Assembly: GCF_030127125.1 (NCBI RefSeq)
Contig: NZ_CP126156.1
Location: 1,488,001-1,552,000, forward strand
Length of the DNA: 64,000 nt
Reading direction: 5' to 3'
DNA from: Halobaculum litoreum
GTDB lineage: Archaea > Halobacteriota > Halobacteria > Halobacteriales > Haloferacaceae
Shown here: piece by piece, positions 33,913 to 43,827 of the stretch
How positions within the stretch are numbered: the first letter of the stretch is position 1
Layout of the letters: each line of letters starts with the position of its first letter
Position numbers and translations under genes: made by a program
The notes under the pieces: generated by a model
What the model saw: the letters and a program-made list of their open reading frames with translations, nothing else
What the model was told of the DNA's origin: nothing
Database searches by the model: none

Positions 33913-34829
33913 GCGAGACAACGCAGACACCGACCGAAAGCCAGCAGAACACGACCACGACCGGCGAGCCCGAGACGACCGCCGGCGAGACCGAAGAACA
34001 GGTCCGCGAGGAGTGGCGCGACTACCAGTTCGCCGGCGAGGCGAAGCTCTCCGTCGAGGACCTCGACGTGTACTACGGGGACGACCACGCCCTCAAGGGC
34101 GTCTCGATGGACATCCCCGAGAACAGTGTCACGGCGCTCATCGGCCCCTCGGGGTGCGGGAAGTCGACGTTCCTCCGGTGTCTCAACCGGATGAACGACC
34201 GCGTCAAGTCGGCGCGCATCGACGGCTCCGTCGAACTCGACGGCGAGGAGATCTACCAGGAGGGCGTCAACCTCGTCGAACTGCGCAAGCGCGTCGGCAT
34301 GGTGTTCCAGTCGCCGAACCCGTTCCCGAAGTCGATCGCCGAGAACATCTCCTACGGGCCGCGCAAGCACGGCGACATCGAGACCGGCCTGCTCGCGCGC
34401 CTGCTCGGACGCTCGAACGAGGACGAGCGCGACGAGCTCGTCGAGCGGTGTCTGCGCGACGCCGCGCTGTGGGACGAGGTGAGCGACCGCCTCGACGACA
34501 ACGCGTTGGGCCTCTCGGGCGGGCAACAGCAGCGCCTGTGTATCGCGCGCTGCCTGTCGGTCGACCCCGAGGTCATCCTGATGGACGAGCCGGCGTCCGC
34601 GCTCGACCCCATCGCCACCGCGAAGATCGAGGACCTCATCGACGACCTCTCCGAACACTACACGGTCGTCATCGTCACGCACAACATGCAGCAGGCGGCG
34701 CGCATCTCCGACCAGACGGCGGTGTTCCTCACCGGCGGCGAACTGGTCGAGTACGACGACACCGAGAAGATCTTCGAGCAGCCGGAGTCCCAGCGCGTCG
34801 AGGAGTACATCAGCGGGAAGTTCGGGTAA
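33909..34829 (+). CDS. pstB: Phosphate ABC transporter ATP-binding protein PstB
   Basis: A 306-residue ATPase. An acidic, Thr-rich N-terminal tail of about 45 residues precedes the standard PstB fold. Walker A is GPSGCGKST (79-87), signature LSGGQ (202-206) and Walker B Asp226-Glu227. [12 protein letters not shown] and [18 protein letters not shown] are PstB-specific segments. The ATG at 33909 overlaps the pstA stop (ATGA). No phoU follows, unlike many haloarchaeal and bacterial clusters; the next gene is unrelated. Confidence 0.97.
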   Translation: MSETTQTPTESQQNTTTTGEPETTAGETEEQVREEWRDYQFAGEAKLSVEDLDVYYGDDHALKGVSMDIPENSVTALIGPSGCGKSTFLRCLNRMNDRVKSARIDGSVELDGEEIYQEGVNLVELRKRVGMVFQSPNPFPKSIAENISYGPRKHGDIETGLLARLLGRSNEDERDELVERCLRDAALWDEVSDRLDDNALGLSGGQQQRLCIARCLSVDPEVILMDEPASALDPIATAKIEDLIDDLSEHYTVVIVTHNMQQAARISDQTAVFLTGGELVEYDDTEKIFEQPESQRVEEYISGKFG

Positions 34830-35042
34830 CCCCCGACTCGCGCTGCGCCGGTGCCGTTCCGGTCGGCGCTGACCGTCGGCCGATCCGCCGGCGACGCGGC
34901 GCCGTCCCGCCGAGTTCCCGACCGCGAAGCTGTTCTCCGAGCGACCCGTCCACCGCCGGCGGTCGACGCCCGATCCCGCGGTGCTGGAGCCGTCTCCGTC
35001 GTTTTTGTCCGTGTGAACCGACTACTCCGGCGGTGCAACCGG

Positions 35043-35900
35043 ATGTCCCACAGACACGGCAGGCGGCGTGGTGTAGCGGTGGCGATCGCGGCCGCGGTCC
35101 TCCTCGTGGCCGGGGCGGTCGCGGTCGGCGGCGCGGCCGCCCAACAGGACGGCGAGTTCGAACCGAACGACGACCTCGCGAACGCGACGGCGATCGAGCC
35201 CGGGACGTACGCGAACCTGACGATCACCGAGGGCGACTTGGACGTCTACGCGGTCGAGCTCGCGGCGGGCGACGCGCTGACGGCGTCCATCGGGTTCTCC
35301 AACGCCGCGGGCGACCTCGACTTCGCCCTGTTGTCGCCCGACGGTGACCTGTTGGGTGCGAGCGTCTCGACGAACGACACGGAGTCGCTGTCGTACGTCG
35401 CCGGCCAGGCGGGCGCCCACTACCTGGTGGTGTACGGGTACGAGAACGCGACCGGCGCGTACGACCTCACCGTCGACCGGACCGCCGGGAACGCGACCGA
35501 CGGCGGCGACGCGCTGGAGCCCAACGACGACACCGGCAACGCGACGGCGCTGGAGCCGGGCACCTACACGGACCTGACCGTCGCCGAGGACGACCTGGAC
35601 TTCTACGCGGTCGACCTCGCGGCGGGCGACGCGCTGTCGGCGTCGATCGCGTTCTCCAACGCGACGGGCGACCTCGACTTCGCGCTGTTGTCGCCGAACG
35701 GGACGCTGCTCGCGGTCAGCGACTCCGTGACCGACGCCGAGCGGCTCTCGACGGTCGCCGACGAGACCGGCCGGTACTACCTCGTGGTGTACGGCTTCGA
35801 CGGCGCGACCGGCCCGTACGAGCTGACGCTCGCGGTCGCGTCGGGCGGCGGCGGTGACGGGGGCAGCAACGCGTCCGTCACCGCCGCTCGCGGGCGGTGA
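35043..35900 (+). CDS. Secreted protein with two PPC (pre-peptidase C-terminal) domains
   Basis: A 285-residue protein with a signal peptide (basic RHGRRRGVA, then VAIAAAVLLVAGAVAVGGAA, cut near AQQDG). Two copies of the beta-sandwich PPC domain follow, at about residues 38-145 and 158-265. Each has the pattern EPNDD..NAT..EPGTY, then DxYAVxLAAGDALxASI, GDLDFALLSP and YYLVVYG. The two copies are highly similar, indicating an internal duplication. PPC domains usually sit at protease C-termini; here no catalytic domain is attached, so a binding or surface role is likelier. The ATG is at 35043. Confidence 0.85.
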   Translation: MSHRHGRRRGVAVAIAAAVLLVAGAVAVGGAAAQQDGEFEPNDDLANATAIEPGTYANLTITEGDLDVYAVELAAGDALTASIGFSNAAGDLDFALLSPDGDLLGASVSTNDTESLSYVAGQAGAHYLVVYGYENATGAYDLTVDRTAGNATDGGDALEPNDDTGNATALEPGTYTDLTVAEDDLDFYAVDLAAGDALSASIAFSNATGDLDFALLSPNGTLLAVSDSVTDAERLSTVADETGRYYLVVYGFDGATGPYELTLAVASGGGGDGGSNASVTAARGR

Positions 35901-35924
35901 ACGACGGGCGCCGAACGGGCGGCG

Positions 35925-36490
35925 TTACTCCTCGGGCGGCTCGTAGTCGCCGCCGTACTTCGTGAAGAAGAACGCGAGGCCCAGGGTCGCGACCATCGCG
36001 ATGAACGAGGCGATGCCGAGGCTCTTCGCGGAGTCCGGCACCTCGGGCGGTCCCGCGGCCGTCGCCGTCGGCGTCGGGAGCTGTTCGACGACCTCGACGG
36101 TGCCGACCATCCCGAGCGACTGGTGGGGCGTACAGTAGTACTCGTACACGCCGGTCGTCTCGAACGTGAACTCGTAGCTGAACCCCTCGTCCTCGAGCGG
36201 CTCGTGACCCTCCCACCCGCCGCCGGAGGGCTGGCTGTCGACGACGATGTTGTGGCCGTCGGACACCCACTCGAAGGTGACCGTCGTGCCGGGGGTCACG
36301 TACAGCGGCTCGTTGGTACCGGGGGTGTAGGCGAGCCCGTCGCTGCCGGCGCCGACCTCGACGGTGCCGGAGCCGTCGGCGGTCGCCTGCGCGGCGGCGT
36401 TCCCGGCGCCCGCGGCGACCGCGCCCGCGGCGGCGGCCGTGCCCGCCGCCCCCGCAGGAAGTTCCGCCGGCTGAGCGTGTCGTCTTCCAT
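35925..36490 (-). CDS. Halocyanin-like copper protein with C-terminal anchor (one-base frameshift)
   Basis: A plastocyanin-type blue copper protein of about 188 residues after correction. The ATG at 36490 opens MEDDTLSRRNFLRG, a Tat signal. The C run at 36449-36453 then has five bases where six are needed; adding one continues an Ala-rich signal into GNAAAQATADGSGTVEVGAG and the cupredoxin. Copper ligands are His (VSDGHNIVV), Cys and His (YYCTPHQ) and Met (SLGM). A C-terminal membrane helix (LGIASFIAMVATLGLAFFF) anchors it. It probably carries electrons at the outer membrane face. The mature half is in one intact frame. Confidence 0.87.
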
Positions 36491-36645
36491 GGGCGTCGGT
36501 AGGCCTGTCCCGAACCTATATCCGTCGATTGAATCCGGGGTCGCCGTCGCGGGGCGGGCGGGTACCGCCGTGCCGGCGGGCCGGGTCGGCGCGGGGGCCG
36601 ACGGCGGCCGTACCGCGGGAGTGCGGGGCGCGAGGGCGGGGGCGG

Positions 36646-37707
36646 TCAGAACCAGCCGTATCCGTCGACGACCTCCTCGTAACAGTCGAGCCACTCCGAG
36701 AGCACCTCGTCGTGGTCGAAGCCGGCGAACCCCTCGTTCGTCTCCCACTCGGGGAGCGAGCCGCAGGCGACGATCTCGTCGGCCAGTTCCTGCGGACTCG
36801 TCACCAGCCGGCCGCGGTCGAGCCCCTCGACGAGTTCGTGGGCAGAGGAGCCGGCCTGGTACTCGACGATCCCGACACAGCCGCACGCGAGCGCCCACAG
36901 GAGTTCGGTCGCGAACGGCTCGTACGTGGCGGTCTGTGCGAACACGTGCGACCCCTTGAGCACGGGGACGAACTCCGCGGGCGTGAGGTCGCCGAGGAAC
37001 GTCACGCGGTCGTCGATCCGGAGGTCGGCGGCCATGCGCTCGGCGTCGGCGCGCGCGGGCCCGTCGCCGACGACGGCGGCGGTCCAGTCGCGGTCGCGCA
37101 GCTCCGCGAGCGCGAGGAGGAACTCGCCGACGTTGGCGTCCCCGTCGAGATCGCGCGCCCACACGGCGTCGAAGCGGTCGTCGACCGCGGCCGAGCGCAC
37201 GAGGTCGACGTCGATGCTCTCGGGGATCACGTGGACGTCGGCGTCGCCGGCGCCGTGTTCGCGGACGGCCGTCCGGATCGTCTCCGAGGGGGTGAGCACG
37301 CGGTCCGCGCGGTTCGCCGCCTTCCGGTACTGGCGGTCCGTGCCGCGCTCGGGGTCGCGCTCCCACCAGTCGAGCACGACCGGCACCCGGAGCACTTTCG
37401 CGGCGGTCTTCGCCGTCGTGGCGTGGCCGGGCGGCACCGAGACGGCGTGGACGACGTCCGGGTCGACGTTCCGGAGGGCGAAGGGGAGCTTCGACCGGAA
37501 CGACCCCGCAGCGGGGCCCTCGGTGAGGGCGTGGTACTCGACGCCCTCCTCCGCGAACTGGTCGATGTGGCCGCCCCACCACTGGGCACACAGGTGGTGG
37601 ACCTCGTGGCCGCGGGCGGCGAGCCCGCGGGCGACGCGTCGCGTCCGGCGGGTCGCGGGACGGTCCCGCGTCCACACCGTGTCCATCGAGACGACCGCGA
37701 CGCGCAT
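36646..37707 (-). CDS. Glycosyltransferase family 4
   Basis: A 353-residue GT-B glycosyltransferase. The N-terminus MRVAVVSMDTVWTRDRPATR opens the acceptor Rossmann domain, with HEVHHLCAQWWGGHIDQFAE and DVVHAVSVPPGHAT. The C-terminal domain has RVTFLGDLTPAEFVPVLKGS and the donor-binding EPFATELLWALACGC, a variant of the GT4 EPxxxxxxE motif. It probably adds a sugar to an N- or lipid-linked glycan. The ATG is at 37707. It shares the strand of the halocyanin gene and is divergent from an S9 peptidase, 105 nt apart. Sugar and acceptor are unknown. Confidence 0.9.
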   Translation of the reverse strand: MRVAVVSMDTVWTRDRPATRRTRRVARGLAARGHEVHHLCAQWWGGHIDQFAEEGVEYHALTEGPAAGSFRSKLPFALRNVDPDVVHAVSVPPGHATTAKTAAKVLRVPVVLDWWERDPERGTDRQYRKAANRADRVLTPSETIRTAVREHGAGDADVHVIPESIDVDLVRSAAVDDRFDAVWARDLDGDANVGEFLLALAELRDRDWTAAVVGDGPARADAERMAADLRIDDRVTFLGDLTPAEFVPVLKGSHVFAQTATYEPFATELLWALACGCVGIVEYQAGSSAHELVEGLDRGRLVTSPQELADEIVACGSLPEWETNEGFAGFDHDEVLSEWLDCYEEVVDGYGWF

Positions 37708-37812
37708 TCGTGCGCCGACTATCCGTGGGGGAACTAAAAGGGAGGCGATAGCGCGCGAACGACGACGGCGACGACCCGAACGCTTTCGGCGCGAGCCGCG
37801 GACGGTACCCCC

Positions 37813-39648
37813 ATGACGGATCCGACCTACGACATCGAGCGGTACCTCAACGTCCGCTCGGCCCACAGCGCCTCCGTCGCCGACGACGGCACGCTCGCGT
37901 TCCTGATGGACACGACCGGCACGCCGCAGGTGTGGAGCCTCGAGGAGCCCGGGGCGTGGCCCGAGCAGCACACCTTCTACGAGGAGCGCGTCACCTTCGT
38001 CGACTGGTCGCCCGAACGGCGCGAGCTCGCCTTCGGGATGGACGAGGGGGGCAACGAGCGCGCACAGCTGTTCCGGCTCGACCCCGACAGCGGCGTCGTC
38101 ACGGAGTGGACGGCGATGCCGGAGGCGAAACACCGGTGGGGCGGCTGGTCCCACGACGGCGAGCGCATCGCGTTCGCCTCGAACCGCCGCGACGAGGCCG
38201 TCTTCGACGTGTACGTACAGGGGCGCGACGAGGCGGGCGACGACGCCGAACTGGTCTACGAGGGCGACGGCTGGCTCTCGCTGGCGGGCTGGTCGCCCGA
38301 CGACTCCCGGCTGCTGGTCCACGAGGCGCACGCGAGCTACGAGCACGACCTGTACGTGCTCGACGTCGCCACCGGCGACGCGACCCACCTCACCCCCCAC
38401 ACCTCGGAGGCGCGCTTCCAGAGCCCCGAGTGGGCGCCCGACGGCGACGCGGTGTACGTCTGTACCGACCACGCCTCCGACACCCTCCGGCTGGAGCGGA
38501 TCGCCCTCGGCGCCGACGCCGGCGGCGACGACGCCCACGCGACCGGGGACCTCACCGTCGTCGCGGACGGCGACGGGTGGAACGTCGACGGCGTCGTCGT
38601 CGACGAGGAGAGCCGCCGGGTGGCGTACTCGCGCAACGTCGAGGGGTACACCGAGATCACCGTCGGGGAGTTCACCGCCCCCGACCGGATCGACGCGTTC
38701 GCCGAGCCGTCGCTCCCCGAGTGCGTCGCCGGCGGCTTCTCGTTCGGCCCCGACGCCGACCGGGCGGCGGTGACGGTGACCGGGAGCACGGTGAACACGA
38801 ACGTGTACGAGGTCGACGTGAAGTCGGGCGCGGCGGAGCGGTGGACGTACGCCGCGACCGCGGGCATCCCGTCCGAGACGTTCGTCGAACCCGAGTTGGT
38901 CCACTACCCCACCTTCGACGGCCGGGAGATCCCCGCGTTCTTCTCGACGCCCGACGACGCCGGCGACGGCGACACCCCCGTCATCGTCGACATCCACGGC
39001 GGCCCCGAGAGCCAGCGCCGCCCCTCGTTCAACGCCGTCAAGCAGTACTTCCTCAACAACGGCTACGCCGTGTTCGAGCCGAACGTCCGCGGCTCCTCCG
39101 GCTACGGGAAGGCGTACGCGCACCTCGACGACGTGGAGAAGCGCATGGACTCCGTCGCCGACATCGAGGCGGCCGTCGAGTGGCTCCACGACCACCCGGT
39201 CGTCGACCCCGACCGGATCGTCGCCATGGGCGGCAGTTACGGCGGGTTCATGGTGCTGTCGGCGATGACGGAGTACCCCGACCTGTGGGCGGCGGGCGTC
39301 GACGTCGTCGGCATCGCGAGCTTCGTGACGTTCCTCGAGAACACCGGCGACTGGCGCCGGGAACTCCGCGAGGCCGAGTACGGCAGCCTCGAGGAGGACC
39401 GCGAGTTCCTCGAGTCGGTGTCCCCGATCAACCGCGCCGACGAGATCGCCGCCCCGCTGTTCGTGCTCCACGGCGCGAACGACCCGCGCGTGCCGGTCGG
39501 CGAGGCCGAGCAGATCGTCGAGGTGGCCAGCGAACACGTCCCGACGCGGAAGCTGATCTTCGACGACGAGGGCCACGGGTTCTCGAAGCTGAGCAACCGC
39601 ATCGAGGCGTATCGCGCGATCGTGGAGTTCCTGAACGAACACGTCTGA
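37813..39648 (+). CDS. S9 family serine peptidase (prolyl oligopeptidase / acylaminoacyl peptidase type)
   Basis: A 611-residue S9C-type peptidase. The N-terminal beta-propeller (about 1-360) has WD-like repeats such as VDWSPERRELAFGMDEGGN and WAPDGDAVYVCTDH. The C-terminal alpha/beta-hydrolase has the oxyanion region VDIHGGPESQ and NVRGSSGYGK. The catalytic triad is Ser475 (MGGSYGGFM), Asp557 (GANDPRVPV) and His588 (DEGHGFSK). All are intact. There is no signal peptide, so it is cytoplasmic, trimming short peptides. The ATG at 37813 opens MTDPTYDIERYLNVR. Confidence 0.95.
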   Translation: MTDPTYDIERYLNVRSAHSASVADDGTLAFLMDTTGTPQVWSLEEPGAWPEQHTFYEERVTFVDWSPERRELAFGMDEGGNERAQLFRLDPDSGVVTEWTAMPEAKHRWGGWSHDGERIAFASNRRDEAVFDVYVQGRDEAGDDAELVYEGDGWLSLAGWSPDDSRLLVHEAHASYEHDLYVLDVATGDATHLTPHTSEARFQSPEWAPDGDAVYVCTDHASDTLRLERIALGADAGGDDAHATGDLTVVADGDGWNVDGVVVDEESRRVAYSRNVEGYTEITVGEFTAPDRIDAFAEPSLPECVAGGFSFGPDADRAAVTVTGSTVNTNVYEVDVKSGAAERWTYAATAGIPSETFVEPELVHYPTFDGREIPAFFSTPDDAGDGDTPVIVDIHGGPESQRRPSFNAVKQYFLNNGYAVFEPNVRGSSGYGKAYAHLDDVEKRMDSVADIEAAVEWLHDHPVVDPDRIVAMGGSYGGFMVLSAMTEYPDLWAAGVDVVGIASFVTFLENTGDWRRELREAEYGSLEEDREFLESVSPINRADEIAAPLFVLHGANDPRVPVGEAEQIVEVASEHVPTRKLIFDDEGHGFSKLSNRIEAYRAIVEFLNEHV

Positions 39649-39710
39649 ACGACGGCGACCCGGCGGCTCCCGCCGTCGACGCGGGCCGTCACCCGGTTCC
39701 CATCGGCGAG

Positions 39711-39760
39711 ACAGTGAACGAATGAATTATCTGCACGTGATTCGTGCGGGTATTCACTGT
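39711..39760. promoter_or_regulatory. Long dyad in the promoter of the GAF-domain gene
   Basis: ACAGTGAA (39711-39718) and TTCACTGT (39753-39760) are exact reverse complements separated by 34 nt. They enclose a TATA-like AATTAT (39725-39730) and the palindrome CACGTG (39734-39739). The right arm ends 3 nt before the ATG at 39764. This looks like a regulated promoter with bordering operators. Confidence 0.5.
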
Positions 39761-39763
39761 ATC

Positions 39764-40948
39764 ATGCCGTCCTCTCGGGAGGCACGCGTCCTGATAGCCC
39801 AGCCGGCAGGAGCCGACGGGTCGGACGGCGCCGCGGTCGGGGACGCCATCCGGAGCGGTTCCGATTTCACGGTGTTAGTGAAACGCGGAGCCGTCGCGAC
39901 GGAGTACCTCCGGGAGCTCGGTCCGACGATCGACTGCGTGGTGTGTGTCGGGATGTCGAGCGACCAGGTCGAGGCGCTGGTCGCGGCGGCGGGGGAGGTG
40001 CCGGTCGTCGTCTACGGCGAGGAGATCCCGCCGGTGCCCGTCGACGAGGTCGTCGCGAGCGACGGCGGCGTCGAGACGCTCGTGACGCGCGTCGCCAAGC
40101 GGGTCGAGCGGCGACGCGAGCGCGACGCGCTCGCGGAGGCGAACGCGAAGCTCTCGGCGCTCAACGAGTACACCCGGGAACTGACCGGCTGCCAGTCCGT
40201 CCGCGAGGTGAGCGACACGGTCGTGGAAGCGGTGACGAACGCCCTCGGCCACGGCCGGGTCGTGCTCGCGATGCGGGACGGCGACGTGTTCTACCCGTAC
40301 GGCCACACGCTCCCGAGCGAGCCGGAGGTGAAGATCGACGTCGACGACGGGGTCGTCGGCCGCACCTTCGAGACGGGAGAGTCACAGATCGTCGACGACT
40401 ACGCCGAGGACCCGGACCAGGCGCGCGAGGTGCCCGAGATCGACTCGGTGGTGAGCGTCCCGATCGGCGAACACGGCGTCCTGCAGGTGACCACCGACCG
40501 GACGGCCGCGTTCGACCGCCGGGACGCCGAGTTCCTCGAGATCGTCGCCTCCCACGCCGCCGAGGCGCTGTCGCGGCTCGAACGCGAGGCCGACCTCCGC
40601 GTCGAGCGCGACCGCCTGCACGCGTTCTTCGACGGACTGCGCGCGCCGGCCGTGTACGTCGAGTCCGCCGACGGGGAGACGCCCGTGTTGCGGGAGGTCA
40701 ACTCGGCGTACCGGCGGGCGTTCGGCGACGACGGCGTCGGCCGGCCGGTCGAGGAGGCGTTCCCGACCGCCGTGGAGCGGGAGCTGTTCGACGAGCGCCT
40801 CGACGAGGAGACGGTCGTGCGCCGTCGGATCCGACGCGAGACGACCGACGGACCGGCGGACCTGACGGTCGGACGGGTGCCGGTGCCGACGACGGGGCTC
40901 GACGCAGCGGCGTTCGGGCTGTACGTGACGGACGTCGAGTTCCCGTAG
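39764..40948 (+). CDS. Receiver-like / GAF / PAS sensor protein without output domain
   Basis: A 394-residue signal-sensing protein. Residues 1-115 resemble a receiver-like alpha/beta domain (EARVLIAQPAG; DCVVCVGMSSDQVEALVAAA; VPVVVYGEEIPPV). A helical linker (VERRRERDALAEANAKLSAL) leads to a GAF domain at about 140-285 (FYPYGHTLPSEPEVKIDVDD; GVVGRTFETGESQIVDDYAE; SVVSVPIGEHGVLQV). A PAS-like domain fills about 290-394 (RLHAFFDGLRAPAVYV; VNSAYRRAFGDDGVGRPVEE). No histidine kinase, HTH or methyl-accepting output is present. The ATG at 39764 is preferred over 39722 because a TATA-like element sits 34-39 nt before it. Confidence 0.82.
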   Translation: MPSSREARVLIAQPAGADGSDGAAVGDAIRSGSDFTVLVKRGAVATEYLRELGPTIDCVVCVGMSSDQVEALVAAAGEVPVVVYGEEIPPVPVDEVVASDGGVETLVTRVAKRVERRRERDALAEANAKLSALNEYTRELTGCQSVREVSDTVVEAVTNALGHGRVVLAMRDGDVFYPYGHTLPSEPEVKIDVDDGVVGRTFETGESQIVDDYAEDPDQAREVPEIDSVVSVPIGEHGVLQVTTDRTAAFDRRDAEFLEIVASHAAEALSRLEREADLRVERDRLHAFFDGLRAPAVYVESADGETPVLREVNSAYRRAFGDDGVGRPVEEAFPTAVERELFDERLDEETVVRRRIRRETTDGPADLTVGRVPVPTTGLDAAAFGLYVTDVEFP

Positions 40949-41034
40949 CTCCCCGGGTGCCCCCCGGGCGCCGACCCCGCGTCGCCCTCATGGTCGTCCG
41001 TTAAAGTCAACACCGGCGCTTCCGTAGTCGGGGC

Positions 41035-41460
41035 ATGAGCACCCAGGAGCGCGAGGAGGGACGCCAGATCCGCTGCCTCATCGCCAAAGTCGGCCTGGAC
41101 GGCCACGACCGCGGCGCGCACGTCATCTCGCGGGCGTTTCGGGACGCCGGCTTCGAGGTGATCTACTCGGGGCTCCACCGCGCGCCCGACGAGATCGTCC
41201 AGGCGGCGGTGCAGGAGGACGTCGACGTCCTCGGCATCTCCATCCTCTCTGGCGCCCACAACACGCTCATCCCCAAGATCGTGTCGGGGCTCCAGGAGTA
41301 CGACGCCTTCGAGGACACCCTGATCCTCGTTGGGGGGATCGTCCCCGACGACGACCGCGAGGAACTGCTCGACATGGGCGTCGCGGCCGTGTTCGGTCCG
41401 GGGACGCCGATGGCCGACACCATCGAGTTCGTCCGCGAGAACGTCCACGACCGCGAGTGA
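41035..41460 (+). CDS. Methylmalonyl-CoA mutase small (cobalamin-binding) subunit
   Basis: A 141-residue stand-alone B12-binding subunit. The cobalamin motif DGHDRG supplies the lower axial ligand His24, and the loop GISILSGAHNTL and the later LVGGIVPDDD contact the nucleotide tail. It should pair with a separate large catalytic subunit to isomerise methylmalonyl-CoA and succinyl-CoA, linking propionyl-CoA to the citric acid cycle. No large subunit is in the window. The ATG is at 41035. The stop overlaps the meaB start by one base. Confidence 0.93.
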   Translation: MSTQEREEGRQIRCLIAKVGLDGHDRGAHVISRAFRDAGFEVIYSGLHRAPDEIVQAAVQEDVDVLGISILSGAHNTLIPKIVSGLQEYDAFEDTLILVGGIVPDDDREELLDMGVAAVFGPGTPMADTIEFVRENVHDRE

Positions 41461-42524
41461 TGTCGGACGCCGCCTCGACGGAGCCCGACCTGGTCGCGGA
41501 GCTGCTGGACGGCAAACACCGGGCGCTCGCGCGCGTCATCACGAAGATCGAGAACCGGTCGCCCGGCTACCGCGACATCGTCTCGCGCCTGCACGCCCAC
41601 ACGGGCACCGCCGACGTGATCGGGATCACCGGCAGCCCCGGCGCCGGCAAGTCGACGCTCGTCGACAAACTGGCGAAGACGTACCGCGACCGCGGCGACA
41701 CCGTGGGCGTCATCGCGGTCGACCCGTCCTCGCCGTACACCGGCGGGGCGGTGCTGGGCGACCGGATCCGCATGGCGTCGAACGTCGGCGACATGGACGT
41801 GTTCTTCCGGTCGATGTCCGCCCGCGGCACCCTCGGCGGGCTGTCGACGGCGACCGCGGACGCCGTGAAGGCGCTCGACGCGTTCGGCAAGGACACGGTG
41901 ATCATCGAGACGGTCGGCGCCGGGCAAAACGAGGTCGACATCGTGAAGACGGCCGACACGGTGTGCGTGCTCGTCCAGCCGGGGTCGGGCGACGACGTCC
42001 AGATGCTGAAGGCGGGCATCCTCGAGATCGGCGACGTGTTCGTCGTCAACAAAGCCGACATGGACGGCGCCGAGCGCACCGTCGCGGAGTTGGAGGAGAT
42101 GATCCACATGCGCGAGAACCCCGCCGCCGGGCTGCACACGGGCCACCACGGCCCCGTCGACGACGAGGAGATGGCACGGGTCGCCGTCGACGAGCCCGAC
42201 GCGGAGGCGTGGGACCCCGAGGTCGTCCAGACCGTCGCGACGAGCGGGGAGGGCGTCGACGCCCTGATCGACACGCTCGGCGCCCACGCCGCGTGGCTGC
42301 GCGAGTCCGGACGGATCGACGACAAGGCGCGGGGGCGCTACGCCGAGGAGATCCGGCAGTTGGTCCGCGCGGACACGGCGGCCCTGCTGGAGGAGGTGAT
42401 CGACGCCCGCGGCGGCATCGACGCGCTCGCCGACGAGGTGCTCACGAAGGAGACGGACCCGTACAGCGTGGCCGACGAGCTGGTCGCGCCGGTTCGCGAC
42501 TGCGTCGACGAGGAGTTACGGTAG
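41460..42524 (+). CDS. meaB: Methylmalonyl-CoA mutase-associated GTPase MeaB
   Basis: A 354-residue G3E-family GTPase, the archaeal MeaB/ArgK chaperone that loads and protects adenosylcobalamin in methylmalonyl-CoA mutase. Walker A GSPGAGKST is at 58-66. Further segments are VDPSSPYTGGAVLGDRIRM, FFRSMSARGTLGG, IIETVGAGQNEVDI and the G4-like NKADMDGAE. The ATG at 41460 overlaps the stop of the B12-binding subunit gene, so the two are co-translated and functionally linked. Older annotations as an arginine/ornithine transport ATPase are wrong for this family. Confidence 0.95.
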   Translation: MSDAASTEPDLVAELLDGKHRALARVITKIENRSPGYRDIVSRLHAHTGTADVIGITGSPGAGKSTLVDKLAKTYRDRGDTVGVIAVDPSSPYTGGAVLGDRIRMASNVGDMDVFFRSMSARGTLGGLSTATADAVKALDAFGKDTVIIETVGAGQNEVDIVKTADTVCVLVQPGSGDDVQMLKAGILEIGDVFVVNKADMDGAERTVAELEEMIHMRENPAAGLHTGHHGPVDDEEMARVAVDEPDAEAWDPEVVQTVATSGEGVDALIDTLGAHAAWLRESGRIDDKARGRYAEEIRQLVRADTAALLEEVIDARGGIDALADEVLTKETDPYSVADELVAPVRDCVDEELR

Positions 42525-42690
42525 CACGGACGCTACGAACCGCGCTCGACGGGCGCCGGGGGCACACGCTCTCCCCGGCGTCCGGCCTCGCTCCGCCCGC
42601 GTAATCCACCGTTACGCCGCGCGGCGACGCGATCTCCGGGGACGGTACAACCCTCCAGCGACCGCCGTGCGCCCGTGCCGACAAGACCCC

Positions 42691-42706
42691 CGTACTCGCG
42701 AGTACG
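42691..42706. promoter_or_regulatory. Perfect 16-bp palindrome upstream of a copper-protein gene
   Basis: CGTACTCGCGAGTACG is a perfect inverted repeat, 42-57 nt before the ATG at 42748 and just upstream of the TATA-like element at 42713. Its size and position are those of an operator for a dimeric regulator. Confidence 0.55.
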
Positions 42707-42712
42707 CGGTCT

Positions 42713-42722
42713 GTAGCAATAC
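42713..42722 (+). promoter_or_regulatory. Candidate core promoter GTAGCAATAC
   Basis: This 10-mer begins 35 nt before the ATG at 42748 and is identical to one found 36 nt before the TTG start at 10654. It is the likely TATA element for the copper-protein gene. Confidence 0.45.
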
Positions 42723-42747
42723 CCCGGGCGCGTGTCCGGACCGTCGC

Positions 42748-43761
<1,014 letters not shown>

Positions 43762-43827
43762 GGGGTCGACGCGGCCGAAGAAGTCGTCGGGGCGCCGCCG
43801 GGGCGTGGACGGGCCGCGGCGGGCCGC

